From a virus, in the IMG/VR virus record IMGVR_UViG_3300036828_000612, positions 1 to 60,563 of that record: a stretch of DNA of 60,563 nucleotides. One strand, given 5' to 3'. The translations under genes were made by a program, and so were the position numbers. Position 1 is the stretch's first letter, and the number at the start of each line of letters is the position of its first letter. Positions 30,913 through 40,013 of the stretch are shown here, in pieces. The notes under the pieces are model-generated. The model did not search any database, had not been told where the DNA came from, and saw only the letters and a list, made by a program, of their open reading frames with translations.

Positions 30913-33309
30913 CTATCCGATGACCGTAACCGTGGTTCCGTTGGGCGACTCTGGCGAAAGTGCGAAATTGACAAAAGACGACGGTGTGACGAACCTGTAT
31001 TGAACCTGAAACCCCGTAGACGGGAAACCGGTTGTCGGATACAGCCACCGCACCGTGGCGGTTGATGCCGTGGTTGCTGGTACCGTCACGCCGGCCACCG
31101 GATCGGGCACGCCAATCAACCCGAGGGTCGTTGCCGCCGCCGCGGTAGAAGCTGCGCCAGTGCCGGCCGCATTCGATGCATATGCGCGGAACAGATAGGC
31201 GGTTGCCGACTGCAACCCTGTGACGGTCACCGGGCTATTGTTCGGCGGCGTGCCGGCATAGTCCTGGAAGTTCGCTCCGCCATCAGTCGAGTATTGAATA
31301 TTGTGGGTAAATGGCGATGTCCCGGTCGACGGATCTGTAAATGTGACAACGGCGCTTGAGGCGGTCAGCTGTCCGACACCAAGCCCGGTGATCTGGCCGG
31401 GAGCAACGACATTCGACCCGCCGCCGCCACCCGAGCCCCCCCATGTCGGGAAGCCCGATGGGAAGGTGATGGAGAAAGCCGAAGAGCCGGCATTCAGTAC
31501 GGCAACGCCGCCGGCTTCCTGCGTGGTAAATGCGATAAAGTAAGGGCCGGCGAACCCTATTGCCAGGCCGCCAGCGCCAGTTGCCGGGTTGGCTGTCGCC
31601 GAATCATTCCACGTTGCCGCCCCGTAGAATGTGCGCTCAGCCGGAGTTGTCGCCCAGATTTTCTGATTTGTTGCATCGACGCAGAACGATACCGTAACGG
31701 GGGTAACGTCGGCAGGCGGCGAGTTGGGGGGGTTCAAGAGGAAGTTGTTATTAAAGAACCAGCTTTGCGGGATCTGGGAATTCGGCCCGGTGAATGGATA
31801 GAAGCCGACCGACACATTGTCGCCGCCCAAGCCGCCGGCGCTGGCCAGATTATAGCCGGCCGTGCACAGGCCGACCGTGCAGTTTTGCGTTTTTGCGGTG
31901 AATGTCACCTCGAAGCTTGCGGTGGTTCCCGACGAAATAGACGTCGTGCTGTGAATGCCCTGCGGCGTTGCATAGACGGTTGCCGAACCGCCGGCGGTTA
32001 CTGTCAGACCGCCATTGCTCGTAACCATCGTAGATGTGGCGCCGATCGACTGCCAGGTGACGATTGGGGTTCCCGATCCCGCCGTCGTCATGGTGATCGC
32101 CGCGGAGAACGCGCCGGTGCCTATGGCGTTGGTCGCAGAGACTCGGGCATCGTAATTCGTGGCGGCAGTCAGCCCGGTGACTTGTGCACTCAGCCCGGGC
32201 ACATTGGGCCCGGTTTGCCAGTTATTCTGACCGGTCAGCGAGTATTGCACCTGGTAGGACAGCACCTCCCGGCCGCCGGGATTGGTCCAGGCCAGGGTAA
32301 ATGCCGTTGTGCCGATCAATGAGGCTACGAGACCCGTGGGCGTATTCGGCAGGACATCCCAGGCAGCGCCATGCGTGGCATACAGGGCGCTTCCAGGCAC
32401 CTGGATGGGATCCGGCGGCTGCCAGGCCGAGAGGATGGTCGACAGCCACAGGCGACGCCCAGCGGACGGCGGCGGCACATCCACCCTGTTATCGAGCAGT
32501 GCCGGCGGCAGTCGCCGTTGTGGCGTCGGCAGTGGGTCTGGCGGAATCCAGGCGGTCAGGACCGCCGTATTGGTGTTCACACCTCGCCCGCGGTGAGCGA
32601 ATGGGCTGTTGTCGACCTGAATTCCCAGCAGCGACGGCGGCAGTCGCCGCTGCGGCGTCGGCATCGGGTCCGGCGGTATCCACGATATGAGGATGCTGTT
32701 CGCTTCGGCTTGGTTCGACGTCCAGCCCCCGGCAACCGGCGGCTGATCCACCCGCGCGCCAATCAGGGCCGGCGGCAGCTTTTTCTGTGGTGTTGGCAGT
32801 GGGTCCGGCGGGATCCAGGCGGTCAGGATAGCGGAATTGGTCGTAGCGCCACGGCCGCGATTGGCGAATGGGCTGTTGTTTACCACCGCCGCCATGATCG
32901 ATGGCGGGAGCTGCCGCTGCGGCGTCGGCATCGGGTCCGGCGGTATCCACCAAGTCAGCAGGCCTATCGCCCCGGGGCGGCCTGCCGTCCAGCCGCCGGC
33001 GATTGGTGGATTGTCTGGGATGAACGGCGGCGGCGGCGGTGGCGGGATAATAAGTGGCGGCGGCGGCGTCAGATTCGCAACCTGCTGCCCCTGGATCGTG
33101 ACCTGCCCCTGGACCGTGACCGGCTGAAACGGCAGGCCGCCGGTTGCCGCCAGATCGACCGGCGACAGCGTCACCGTCACCACGCCGGTGAGAAACGGGT
33201 CGAGAAGGTTGTTGCCGCCCGCTAGACGGTTTGCCTGCGTCGCATCGCCAAGGTTCTGCGCGGCCAAACGCCAAAGATTGCCGCCGGCTTGGGAGACCTT
33301 GCGCGCCAT
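30913..33309 (-). CDS. PPDP-repeat and Fn3 fibre or baseplate protein
   Basis: This is a 798-residue protein. The N-terminus (VSQAGGNLWRLAAQNLGDAT) resembles LysM-like baseplate proteins. A proline run follows, then five W-x-PPDP-x-P repeats (about residues 115-305), the same unit as in the 18230-21886 protein. After this come three Fn3-like domains (first near TPTGLVASLIGTTAFTLAW) and a lectin-like region between them. It probably links baseplate and fibres. GGAG precedes the ATG. Confidence 0.7.
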   Translation of the reverse strand: MARKVSQAGGNLWRLAAQNLGDATQANRLAGGNNLLDPFLTGVVTVTLSPVDLAATGGLPFQPVTVQGQVTIQGQQVANLTPPPPLIIPPPPPPPFIPDNPPIAGGWTAGRPGAIGLLTWWIPPDPMPTPQRQLPPSIMAAVVNNSPFANRGRGATTNSAILTAWIPPDPLPTPQKKLPPALIGARVDQPPVAGGWTSNQAEANSILISWIPPDPMPTPQRRLPPSLLGIQVDNSPFAHRGRGVNTNTAVLTAWIPPDPLPTPQRRLPPALLDNRVDVPPPSAGRRLWLSTILSAWQPPDPIQVPGSALYATHGAAWDVLPNTPTGLVASLIGTTAFTLAWTNPGGREVLSYQVQYSLTGQNNWQTGPNVPGLSAQVTGLTAATNYDARVSATNAIGTGAFSAAITMTTAGSGTPIVTWQSIGATSTMVTSNGGLTVTAGGSATVYATPQGIHSTTSISSGTTASFEVTFTAKTQNCTVGLCTAGYNLASAGGLGGDNVSVGFYPFTGPNSQIPQSWFFNNNFLLNPPNSPPADVTPVTVSFCVDATNQKIWATTPAERTFYGAATWNDSATANPATGAGGLAIGFAGPYFIAFTTQEAGGVAVLNAGSSAFSITFPSGFPTWGGSGGGGGSNVVAPGQITGLGVGQLTASSAVVTFTDPSTGTSPFTHNIQYSTDGGANFQDYAGTPPNNSPVTVTGLQSATAYLFRAYASNAAGTGAASTAAAATTLGLIGVPDPVAGVTVPATTASTATVRWLYPTTGFPSTGFQVQYRFVTPSSFVNFALSPESPNGTTVTVIG

Positions 33310-33342
33310 GAGGTCTCCGTTGATTTGCGCCCGGCGGCGGCC

Positions 33343-34968
33343 TTATGCCGCAACCGCCCAATTGGTTCCGTCGAATACAAACTGATGATCGGTACCGGCG
33401 CCGGAATTCGTCCAGAGCGTGCCGCCGGCAACGCCGCCGTTCACGACCAGCAGATTGTTGGCAAACGAGCCGGCCTGCCGGTTGATGCGCACGGTATTGC
33501 CGGGGATCGGCACAGTCGTGCTGCCGGTGCCACTGGCTTTCCGCTGATTGGAAAGGGTAATCGTAGTGACACCGGCCAGCGTCGCCGGCACTTGCAGCGT
33601 CGCGTCAATGTCCGAACCATAATGCGTATAGTTGGCCGAGACCGGCCGCACGGCGCTGTCAATCTTGGATAGATTGTATCCGAAGATATAATCCGACGCT
33701 GTTCGCGGCGTGGCGAAGTTCGCCAGCGGCGTATTGGCATCGAAGAAGACGTTGGTCTTTAGGCCCGCATTCGTATCATCGCGAATGGCAAAGCCGCGCA
33801 TGGTCACCGATGCAGGCGTGTCGCCGGTCACCACGGCAGAAACCATCTGGAATGGCACATTGACAGCGCCGCTATCGCTGAATTGGCTTAGCAGCTGGAT
33901 GTTCGTGCAGGTGATGTTGTCGGCGCCAAATGTCGCCAGAAAGTTTCCCGTCCCGCTCATGCCGTCTGCGGTGTGGCAGCGGAAGTCGAGAGAGCAGCCA
34001 TCGATATGTACGCTCGACCCGGAGAAGGCCCAGACTACCGCGCCGTTGGCTGTCAGCGAGATCGTTTCCAGGTGAGTGTCGGCGAAAACCACACCGCGCG
34101 CACCGGGGAAGTTCAGCAGCGGATGCGCGCCAACCGAGACGGCTTCCACGTTGAGCTGTTCGAACAAGCCGTTGGTGATCCCGTTGTTGCTACAGCCCAC
34201 GGCATAGTCGCTAAGCGCGGTCGGCGCATTCAGGTTGCCGACCGTGCAATAAATGTTGCGATAAATGTTGCCACTCGTCGCAGCGGATTGGGTGAGCCGG
34301 ATGATCGACTGCTGGCCGCCCTGGATGTTCCAGGTGTCATTGACGACGGAAAAGCTGCCGCCGGTCTCGGTGACGCATACATAAGCCGGATTGGTGCCGC
34401 CGGCGGTGAATTTGTTCACTGCCAGATGACGGATGGTCGAGCTTGCCCATGGGCCAAGCCGAATGGCCAGCGCGCCAGTATTCCCGGTCTGGGAGTTGCG
34501 ATAGCCTACCCCGACACCATCAAACTCCATGTTGCCGCCAAGATTCGTGTTGGTCACGTCACCAATGTCTAAGCACGGCATATTGTCGGAGCATTGAAGG
34601 ACGGATGAGTTCATGCTGCCGCGCCAGACGAAACCGCTCTGACTCCACGGCACGGTAAGCTGAGCGCCGGCAATCTCGTAATCGGCCGGCTCAATCTCAA
34701 AGAATTTCTTATTTGCCACTGCGTAATTGATGGCGGCCTGTAACCCGGCCGTCGTGGCAAGCCGCACGGCGCCGGACAGTCCGAGGCCCTGAGTGACGCT
34801 GGCGCACTTATGGGCCTCTACGGTGCCACGCAGAATTGCTGGCGCCCCCAGACCGGAAACATTGGTAGGATCATCGAACGGCACCGCAGCGGCAGCAACG
34901 GCGGCTGTCGCGGCCTGATCGGCATTAAGCTGCGAAGCGCTAAGGATCTGGCCTGTGATATATGCCAT
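33343..34968 (-). CDS. Tail spike with pectate lyase-like beta-helix
   Basis: This is a 541-residue protein. The N-terminus (AYITGQILSASQLN) is a typical particle-binding start. Residues about 70-450 carry strand-rich beta-helix repeats (FEQLNVEAVSVGAHPLL, THLETISLTANGAVVWAFSG). The C-terminus is beta-rich, ending HQFVFDGTNWAVAA. It probably binds or cleaves a surface polysaccharide. GGGAG lies seven bases before the ATG. The spike lies just after the baseplate genes. Confidence 0.72.
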   Translation of the reverse strand: MAYITGQILSASQLNADQAATAAVAAAAVPFDDPTNVSGLGAPAILRGTVEAHKCASVTQGLGLSGAVRLATTAGLQAAINYAVANKKFFEIEPADYEIAGAQLTVPWSQSGFVWRGSMNSSVLQCSDNMPCLDIGDVTNTNLGGNMEFDGVGVGYRNSQTGNTGALAIRLGPWASSTIRHLAVNKFTAGGTNPAYVCVTETGGSFSVVNDTWNIQGGQQSIIRLTQSAATSGNIYRNIYCTVGNLNAPTALSDYAVGCSNNGITNGLFEQLNVEAVSVGAHPLLNFPGARGVVFADTHLETISLTANGAVVWAFSGSSVHIDGCSLDFRCHTADGMSGTGNFLATFGADNITCTNIQLLSQFSDSGAVNVPFQMVSAVVTGDTPASVTMRGFAIRDDTNAGLKTNVFFDANTPLANFATPRTASDYIFGYNLSKIDSAVRPVSANYTHYGSDIDATLQVPATLAGVTTITLSNQRKASGTGSTTVPIPGNTVRINRQAGSFANNLLVVNGGVAGGTLWTNSGAGTDHQFVFDGTNWAVAA

Positions 34969-34985
34969 CAGATCAGACCGCTCCC

Positions 34986-35795
34986 CTACCCGAGCACATT
35001 CGGGCCTCCCAACACCGAGGAACCAAGAACAAATAGCGGCGCCGATGATATCAGCGAGCCATTAGAAATCCGGGTCCACGCCGTGGTCGCGACTGGAAGC
35101 ACGCTCGCAATGGCCGCATTAATGTCGTCATCCGTGACCTGACCGCCGCTCATGGAGAGCGAGGCCCATTCGATCGCGCCGATGCCGTAGCCGCCGGTCG
35201 CCGGTCCGGTGCCGATGCGATAGTAGCCGCCGACATTAGGTATGCCGCCGCCGCTGCCACGAAAGGCCGTGACGAACAGCTGGAAGGGCAAAGTGAGTGA
35301 GCCCCAGCCGCCGGCCCCCGGGATGGTGCCGTTGGCAGAGCCGTATTCCAGCCCAGTTCCAACAGCCATGCCCAGGCTGCCCCAACCGCCGGTGTCTGGC
35401 GGCCAGCGTGGCTCGAAGACGATCGGCGCATGCCCGGTCAGGTCCAAGAGCACCTGGATCAGCGCCGGCCGTGTGGCGCGCGCCCGTACGATCTCCCGCA
35501 TGATGCGTATACGGAAGCTCGGATCTCCCTGACCCGGCTTCCGTACAATCCGGCTGCCCAGATAGTCCTGGGCGATGATGTCGAGGAACGACCCGGTAGC
35601 CGTGGCAATCCGGCCCTGTAGCTTGGTAAACTGCAAGAGCGCCCAGACTTGCGCCCATGCATAGGCTAGACCGGTCAGAACGCCATCGAGCACTGGCGTA
35701 TTGGAAGATCCATCCGAATTCGGCTCTGGGAACCATCGCGGCGGCAGCACCGCCTTGATGCGGACCACCATGTCAGCAACATCGCCCGTTGCCAT
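34986..35795 (-). CDS. Baseplate wedge protein, P2 gpI-like
   Basis: This is a 269-residue protein. The N-terminus holds VLDGVLTGLAYAWAQVWALLQ and the start of the FLDIIAQDYLG region seen in phage tail protein I-type wedges. The C-terminal half is Gly-rich with repeats of GGWGSL. It directly follows baseplate J, with the ATG two bases beyond the J stop, and precedes the spike, as in other contractile tails. Confidence 0.7.
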   Translation of the reverse strand: MATGDVADMVVRIKAVLPPRWFPEPNSDGSSNTPVLDGVLTGLAYAWAQVWALLQFTKLQGRIATATGSFLDIIAQDYLGSRIVRKPGQGDPSFRIRIMREIVRARATRPALIQVLLDLTGHAPIVFEPRWPPDTGGWGSLGMAVGTGLEYGSANGTIPGAGGWGSLTLPFQLFVTAFRGSGGGIPNVGGYYRIGTGPATGGYGIGAIEWASLSMSGGQVTDDDINAAIASVLPVATTAWTRISNGSLISSAPLFVLGSSVLGGPNVLG

Positions 35796-35796
35796 T

Positions 35797-36915
35797 TTAA
35801 CTCGCCACGCAGCTGGTGCATTTGATGACGGTGGTCGGCCCGACCACGATATCAACCGCCGCGCCATTAATCCGCAGCAGCGTCACATTGGTGATCGCTC
35901 CGGCAGTGGCTGCGTCGTAAGCCACCTGTGCCAGCTTCGTATAAGATAGCGTCTGCCCGATTTGCAAAGCATTGATAAACGTCACGACCGCAGTGTCCAC
36001 GGCGGCAAGCAGACCCAGCTTGTTGATGCCGGCCGCCACCGTGAGCGATAGGGTTACGAATACATTGAGCAGGATGGGCGCAATAACAGTGAACGACGTT
36101 CCCACCGGGCGCACCAGGTCAACGGCCGAGAATACCAGCTGTTGCAGCGCCAAAGAGGGATTGCCGGTGCCATCGTCCACAACCACGACAAAGAACCCGG
36201 CTGCCGGGCTGTTCTCAACGATATTGTAATTTAGCCCCTGCTGCGTGCTGACAATGGCGAACCCGACAGCTGCCAATGTTGCTTTCGACAACCCGCTGAT
36301 GAAAAGCACGAAGCGCGCCTTCAGCGCAACGTCGGTCTCTGCATCAATCCCTGTCGTAAAGGCAGCGGCATTGTTGACCGCATCGATGCCGGGAACAGCC
36401 GATGCCAGCAGGGTGATGCTATTGGCTTGCGCGTTGCCGGCGCTTCCCGATGTCAGCGCCTGCACGGGAACCGTCACGCTTGATGTGGCGGCTGCCAGAT
36501 CGTAACCCACCTGCACCGCATCCCATGCCGGATTGGTCGTGTCGGCGATTACCGAAAATATTGGACTATTCGTATCCGCCGTTCTCGCTTGCGCACCGAA
36601 AGGAACCAGTGTGGCAACGCCCGTCGAGATACGCGAGAACGTAACCAAGCCGGTTGCCGCTACGGCTGGCAGTCTGACCAGCGAAAAGTCGCCCACGTAT
36701 GTGTCAACATCCTGCCCGAGCGAACTTCCGAGCCGGGACGCAGACAGCGTCTGAGTGATCAGCCACTGAATCCACAGTGCGATTGATGCGTTGGCTTGCA
36801 GAATGGCGCGCAGTGTGGAGCCAACGGTAAGATTGAGCAGCTGCGAGCTGGCGCCCTGGACCGCGGCGGCGCTGTTCTGCACCAAGGTCTGGAAATTCTG
36901 GAACGACAGGATCAT
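35797..36915 (-). CDS. Baseplate J-like protein
   Basis: This is a 372-residue baseplate wedge protein. Features of the family are LTVGSTLRAILQANASIALWIQ near the start, GVATLVPFGAQARTAD, then GNAQANSITLLASAVPGIDAVNN, and a C-terminal LSYTKLAQVAYDAA. It lies between the gp25/W-like and gpI-like genes, the conserved order of contractile baseplates. The final VVGPTTVIKCTSCVAS adds two cysteines at the end, which is unusual. Confidence 0.88.
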   Translation of the reverse strand: MILSFQNFQTLVQNSAAAVQGASSQLLNLTVGSTLRAILQANASIALWIQWLITQTLSASRLGSSLGQDVDTYVGDFSLVRLPAVAATGLVTFSRISTGVATLVPFGAQARTADTNSPIFSVIADTTNPAWDAVQVGYDLAAATSSVTVPVQALTSGSAGNAQANSITLLASAVPGIDAVNNAAAFTTGIDAETDVALKARFVLFISGLSKATLAAVGFAIVSTQQGLNYNIVENSPAAGFFVVVVDDGTGNPSLALQQLVFSAVDLVRPVGTSFTVIAPILLNVFVTLSLTVAAGINKLGLLAAVDTAVVTFINALQIGQTLSYTKLAQVAYDAATAGAITNVTLLRINGAAVDIVVGPTTVIKCTSCVAS

Positions 36916-36917
36916 CG

Positions 36918-37286
36918 CTATACGGCCAGATTGAATTGCAGCACTTGTTGCTGGCCGGTCGGCGCATCTACATAGACGATATTCTCGGTTACCACGCCGG
37001 TGGCGCGGACGCTAACGGTCACCAGAGGCGCCGGGTCGCGAGCCACCACGTCTTCAAGGTACATCTGCGCGCGTGTAACGGCCTCAATGCGGGCCTTGTT
37101 GGCCGGCTGTCCGATAAAGTTCGGTAGGCCAGCGCCGTATTCCAGTTGCCAGATGTAATCCCCGGGATTCGTGAGCAACCGGCGCAGCACCCTTTGTTGC
37201 CCCAGCAGCGTGCCGTCCACGGTCGCAATGTCCCCGGTGCTGCTCAGCACGAGATCACTGCCAAACTCGTGAAAGAGATCCGCCAT
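36918..37286 (-). CDS. Baseplate W/gp25-like protein
   Basis: This is a 122-residue protein of the W/gp25 family of lysozyme-like wedge proteins: QRVLRRLLTNPGDYIWQLEY, then GAGLPNFIGQP, IEAVTRAQMYLE. It initiates sheath polymerisation at the baseplate. It is followed two bases later by baseplate J. Confidence 0.85.
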   Translation of the reverse strand: MADLFHEFGSDLVLSSTGDIATVDGTLLGQQRVLRRLLTNPGDYIWQLEYGAGLPNFIGQPANKARIEAVTRAQMYLEDVVARDPAPLVTVSVRATGVVTENIVYVDAPTGQQQVLQFNLAV

Positions 37287-37289
37287 CGG

Positions 37290-37922
37290 TCAGGTCCCCG
37301 GCGTCGGAACGATCGTCGCCGCAGCAGTGCTGCCAACGGTCCCGTGACGATGCTGTAGCAGCGTGACCTGGTCGGCGGTGCCGAAGCCGCCAATGATATT
37401 TCCATCCACGTGGAGGTCGCCATTCGTAATGTGCACCGGGCTTCCGCCGCCGTTGATAGTGATGCCGGTGGAGTTCATGAAAACCGATGCGCCTTGCTGG
37501 CTGACAAGCAGCACGGACCCGTCGGCGGATAGCCGCACATAGTTTCCGTTCTGCGCGAACGCGGCCCATTCGCCAGGTTTCACTGCGACATTCTGGCCGC
37601 CTGGTGTGGTGGGCGGCTGCGGCGCAGCCGATGATTGGCTCCATGTGCCCCCAAGGATGATGCCGTGCTCGTGGTCGCCGGTATCGGCAATGACATTGAC
37701 TTGCTGGCCCAGGACCGGTGGCGAGACCGCACCAAACCCCGAACCGACCCATGGCGACACGACCGGCAGCCAGCCCGTCAGCACGCCTTCCGGCTGCAAC
37801 AGAACCTTTGCGGTGTAATGCACCGGATCGACACTCTGCACCGTGCCCCAGCGGGGCTGCGCCACCTGTGCGTCCATGCCGCCCATATGCATACGCATGG
37901 CGTTGATGAGCCGCGCGGTCAT
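37290..37922 (-). CDS. Baseplate spike protein, gpV/Gp45-like
   Basis: This is a 210-residue spike protein. It shows an OB-fold region (PRWGTVQSVDPVHYTAKVLL), then GVLTGWLPVVSPWVGSGFG and LGQQVNVIADTGDHEHGIILG, the pattern of phage V proteins, with a beta-helical C-terminus (GITINGGGSPVHITNGDLHV) and a histidine pair (QHRHG). It forms the piercing tip. Its start overlaps the hub gene stop by one base. Confidence 0.85.
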   Translation of the reverse strand: MTARLINAMRMHMGGMDAQVAQPRWGTVQSVDPVHYTAKVLLQPEGVLTGWLPVVSPWVGSGFGAVSPPVLGQQVNVIADTGDHEHGIILGGTWSQSSAAPQPPTTPGGQNVAVKPGEWAAFAQNGNYVRLSADGSVLLVSQQGASVFMNSTGITINGGGSPVHITNGDLHVDGNIIGGFGTADQVTLLQHRHGTVGSTAAATIVPTPGT

Positions 37923-39169
37923 CAGGTCACCTGCGTTTGCGACCGCGGCGACGAGTTTTTCGCGCGTATTGACATGCGAAACCCTTCGTGAAAGCTGAGC
38001 GACCGGCGCAATTCTGAAATGTAGTATGTCTGATCGAAGGACGTCGACGTGCCGGTGAGCTGCACCAGATTGCGCGCGGTCAGGGCCAGCTCCCCTGGCA
38101 TCTGGATCTCAAGAACGCGCTCGTGCCTTGTGAGGTCGGCGGCAATCTGGTTTGCCAGCGCTTGAGCCGCTGCTTCGGTCAAGTTCGGCCGCACGTAGGT
38201 ATAGCGCTGTGTCGTGTTCGAACTGCCGCTGCTATTGCCGGAGACGGCGCTTGCCCTGCGGGTTCCGCTGGCACGGCTCTTGCGTACAAATCCCTTGCCG
38301 CGCTGAGAGCTCCACGACCGCACCCAAACTTCGATATCCTTGGCCAAGGTAAGACTGCGTTGCATCTGCAACGTCGTGATATTCATACGCGGTATGGCCG
38401 ATGCATGATCCCAGCGAACGACAAATGGATTGGAGTCCGGCGACGTAATCGGCTCAAAATGCAGTGTCGTGCCCGAGACAAAAACGTCAAACCCTTCGCG
38501 CTGGGCAAGATAGATCAACAGATCCCATTCGGTTGTCGTACGGCTAAACTGATTGGCGGTATCCCGCACATGATCGCCTTCATAATAGCGCCCGACGAGC
38601 GTCGACGTTGGCGTTACTTGAGCCGATAGGTTATGCCGGCCGGCCAAGATCGTCGCAACCTGCGATGATGTCTGATTGACGAAAGCTTCCTGCGTCGGAC
38701 TTTCGATCAGTCTCGACGAAAGGTCATGACCGTCGACCAGCAGCGTACCGGTCTGCAAGTTCATGACCATGTGGTTCACTTCGCCGATCAGCAGTGAGGT
38801 CCACGAGGCGGCGGCATTGAGGCTGAACTGAACATCAAGCAGCCACGGCGGCTCGACATCCCACCATCCCGGCGGCGCGGCTGAGGCAGCGAACTCAAGA
38901 TGGAAACTATCGGCCTGATAGTAGGAGTTGTTTTCCACTTCAGCGCGAATGAGCCCCGCCAGCGGCTGCCCGTCCTGTAGCGCCTGCACGAGAGGACGGC
39001 GAACGGCGCCTTGTGGGCCGGCCGGATCGTTGAGCGGCGCGCCTGGCGCGGTCTGGCCGGCGACATCCTGTGCTGGCGTCGGCGGAGCGGGCGGCGGTAT
39101 CGGCGGGGTGGGCAAGTCCCGCTTGGCCGTGACGGTGATTTCCGGCAGTTGCGTCGGCGCTACACCCAC
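37922..39169 (-). CDS. Baseplate hub protein, gpD/Mu P-like
   Basis: This is a 415-residue hub protein. The pattern WDVEPPWLLDVQFS, LLIGEVNHMVMNL, DLSSRLIESPTQEAF and REGFDVFVSGTTLHFEP fits late-control D or hub proteins. The N-terminus is a Pro-rich extension. The start is a GTG at 39169, overlapping the previous gene stop by 10 bases. It precedes the spike gene, as expected. Confidence 0.85.
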   Translation of the reverse strand: MGVAPTQLPEITVTAKRDLPTPPIPPPAPPTPAQDVAGQTAPGAPLNDPAGPQGAVRRPLVQALQDGQPLAGLIRAEVENNSYYQADSFHLEFAASAAPPGWWDVEPPWLLDVQFSLNAAASWTSLLIGEVNHMVMNLQTGTLLVDGHDLSSRLIESPTQEAFVNQTSSQVATILAGRHNLSAQVTPTSTLVGRYYEGDHVRDTANQFSRTTTEWDLLIYLAQREGFDVFVSGTTLHFEPITSPDSNPFVVRWDHASAIPRMNITTLQMQRSLTLAKDIEVWVRSWSSQRGKGFVRKSRASGTRRASAVSGNSSGSSNTTQRYTYVRPNLTEAAAQALANQIAADLTRHERVLEIQMPGELALTARNLVQLTGTSTSFDQTYYISELRRSLSFHEGFRMSIRAKNSSPRSQTQVT

Positions 39170-39492
39170 GGGGCGCCAGCCAGGTTCACCGCAGCGCGGC
39201 CAAGGTACCCCTGGGCCTGCGTTGCGACGGCGACCAAGCCGGTCTGCGTCACGGCGGCCAACAGGTCAGCGGCATTGCTCACAAGCCCGCCAGGAGCCGC
39301 CCCAGCCTCAATAGCGAGCAGCCCCACATCTGCGGCCTGCCTGGCGGCAAGCAGTGCACCCTGGGCGTTCTGAATGGCCAGCAACGCTTGCTGCGCGGTG
39401 CCCGCGTCCTCAGATAGCGTCCCGAGCGCGGTCAGCGTCGCTTGGGCCGTTGCTACCGCATCGATCGCCGGCTGGATTGCCATATCAATCAA
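39160..39492 (-). CDS. Small helical tail protein
   Basis: This is a 110-residue Ala-rich helical protein (AIDAVATAQATLTALGTL), low in charge. It is coupled to both neighbours by overlaps. It lies between the hub and the upstream tail protein. It is probably a minor tail component of unknown role. Confidence 0.6.
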   Translation of the reverse strand: MIDMAIQPAIDAVATAQATLTALGTLSEDAGTAQQALLAIQNAQGALLAARQAADVGLLAIEAGAAPGGLVSNAADLLAAVTQTGLVAVATQAQGYLGRAAVNLAGAPWV

Positions 39493-40013
39493 CCATTGGC
39501 CGGTGCTGTATTGAGCGAGGCGGCCGAGCTGTTGACATCGTTATTAACCGCACCTGTCAGGCTCGGTTGCTGGGCTGTTGGGGCTGAGGGTCCACTACCC
39601 AACACCAGACATGAAATACGGTATTGTAGCGGCCCGCTGGTGCGATCGTCAGCGGCAAAATCATCAATCAGCACCGTGTAGTAGTAGTTACCCCATGTCA
39701 GAGGAAGCGGATTGCCGTCGACCCGCATCTGATCGAGCCGCTGCACGCTCTGAGACGGGAACTGGTTCAGAAACGCGCCAGACCATTGCAGATAGTGATC
39801 GTCTGGCCCGAGCAGATCGACCACACGCTCCCCGCCAGGCAGACGGTGCACGGTCATTGCCTGCTTGCCACCAAAGGTGACATGTGGCGGCACTTCGAAG
39901 CCCGTGAAGACGAAATCTCCCAATACGACTGGACCAAGGGCGCCAAAATCCAGTATGCCAACGACATTGACCGCCTGAAGCCCGACATCGAAGGCGATAA
40001 GTGCGCCGCTCAT
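39489..40013 (-). CDS. Tail protein, hub-associated
   Basis: This is a 174-residue protein with FTGFEVPPHVTFGGKQAMTV, HRLPGGERVVDLLGPDDHY and LQWSGAF. This pattern recurs in phage proteins next to hub genes (a DNA-circularisation or LysM-neighbour type). It overlaps the tape-measure stop as ATGA. It probably connects tape measure and hub. Confidence 0.6.
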   Translation of the reverse strand: MSGALIAFDVGLQAVNVVGILDFGALGPVVLGDFVFTGFEVPPHVTFGGKQAMTVHRLPGGERVVDLLGPDDHYLQWSGAFLNQFPSQSVQRLDQMRVDGNPLPLTWGNYYYTVLIDDFAADDRTSGPLQYRISCLVLGSGPSAPTAQQPSLTGAVNNDVNSSAASLNTAPANG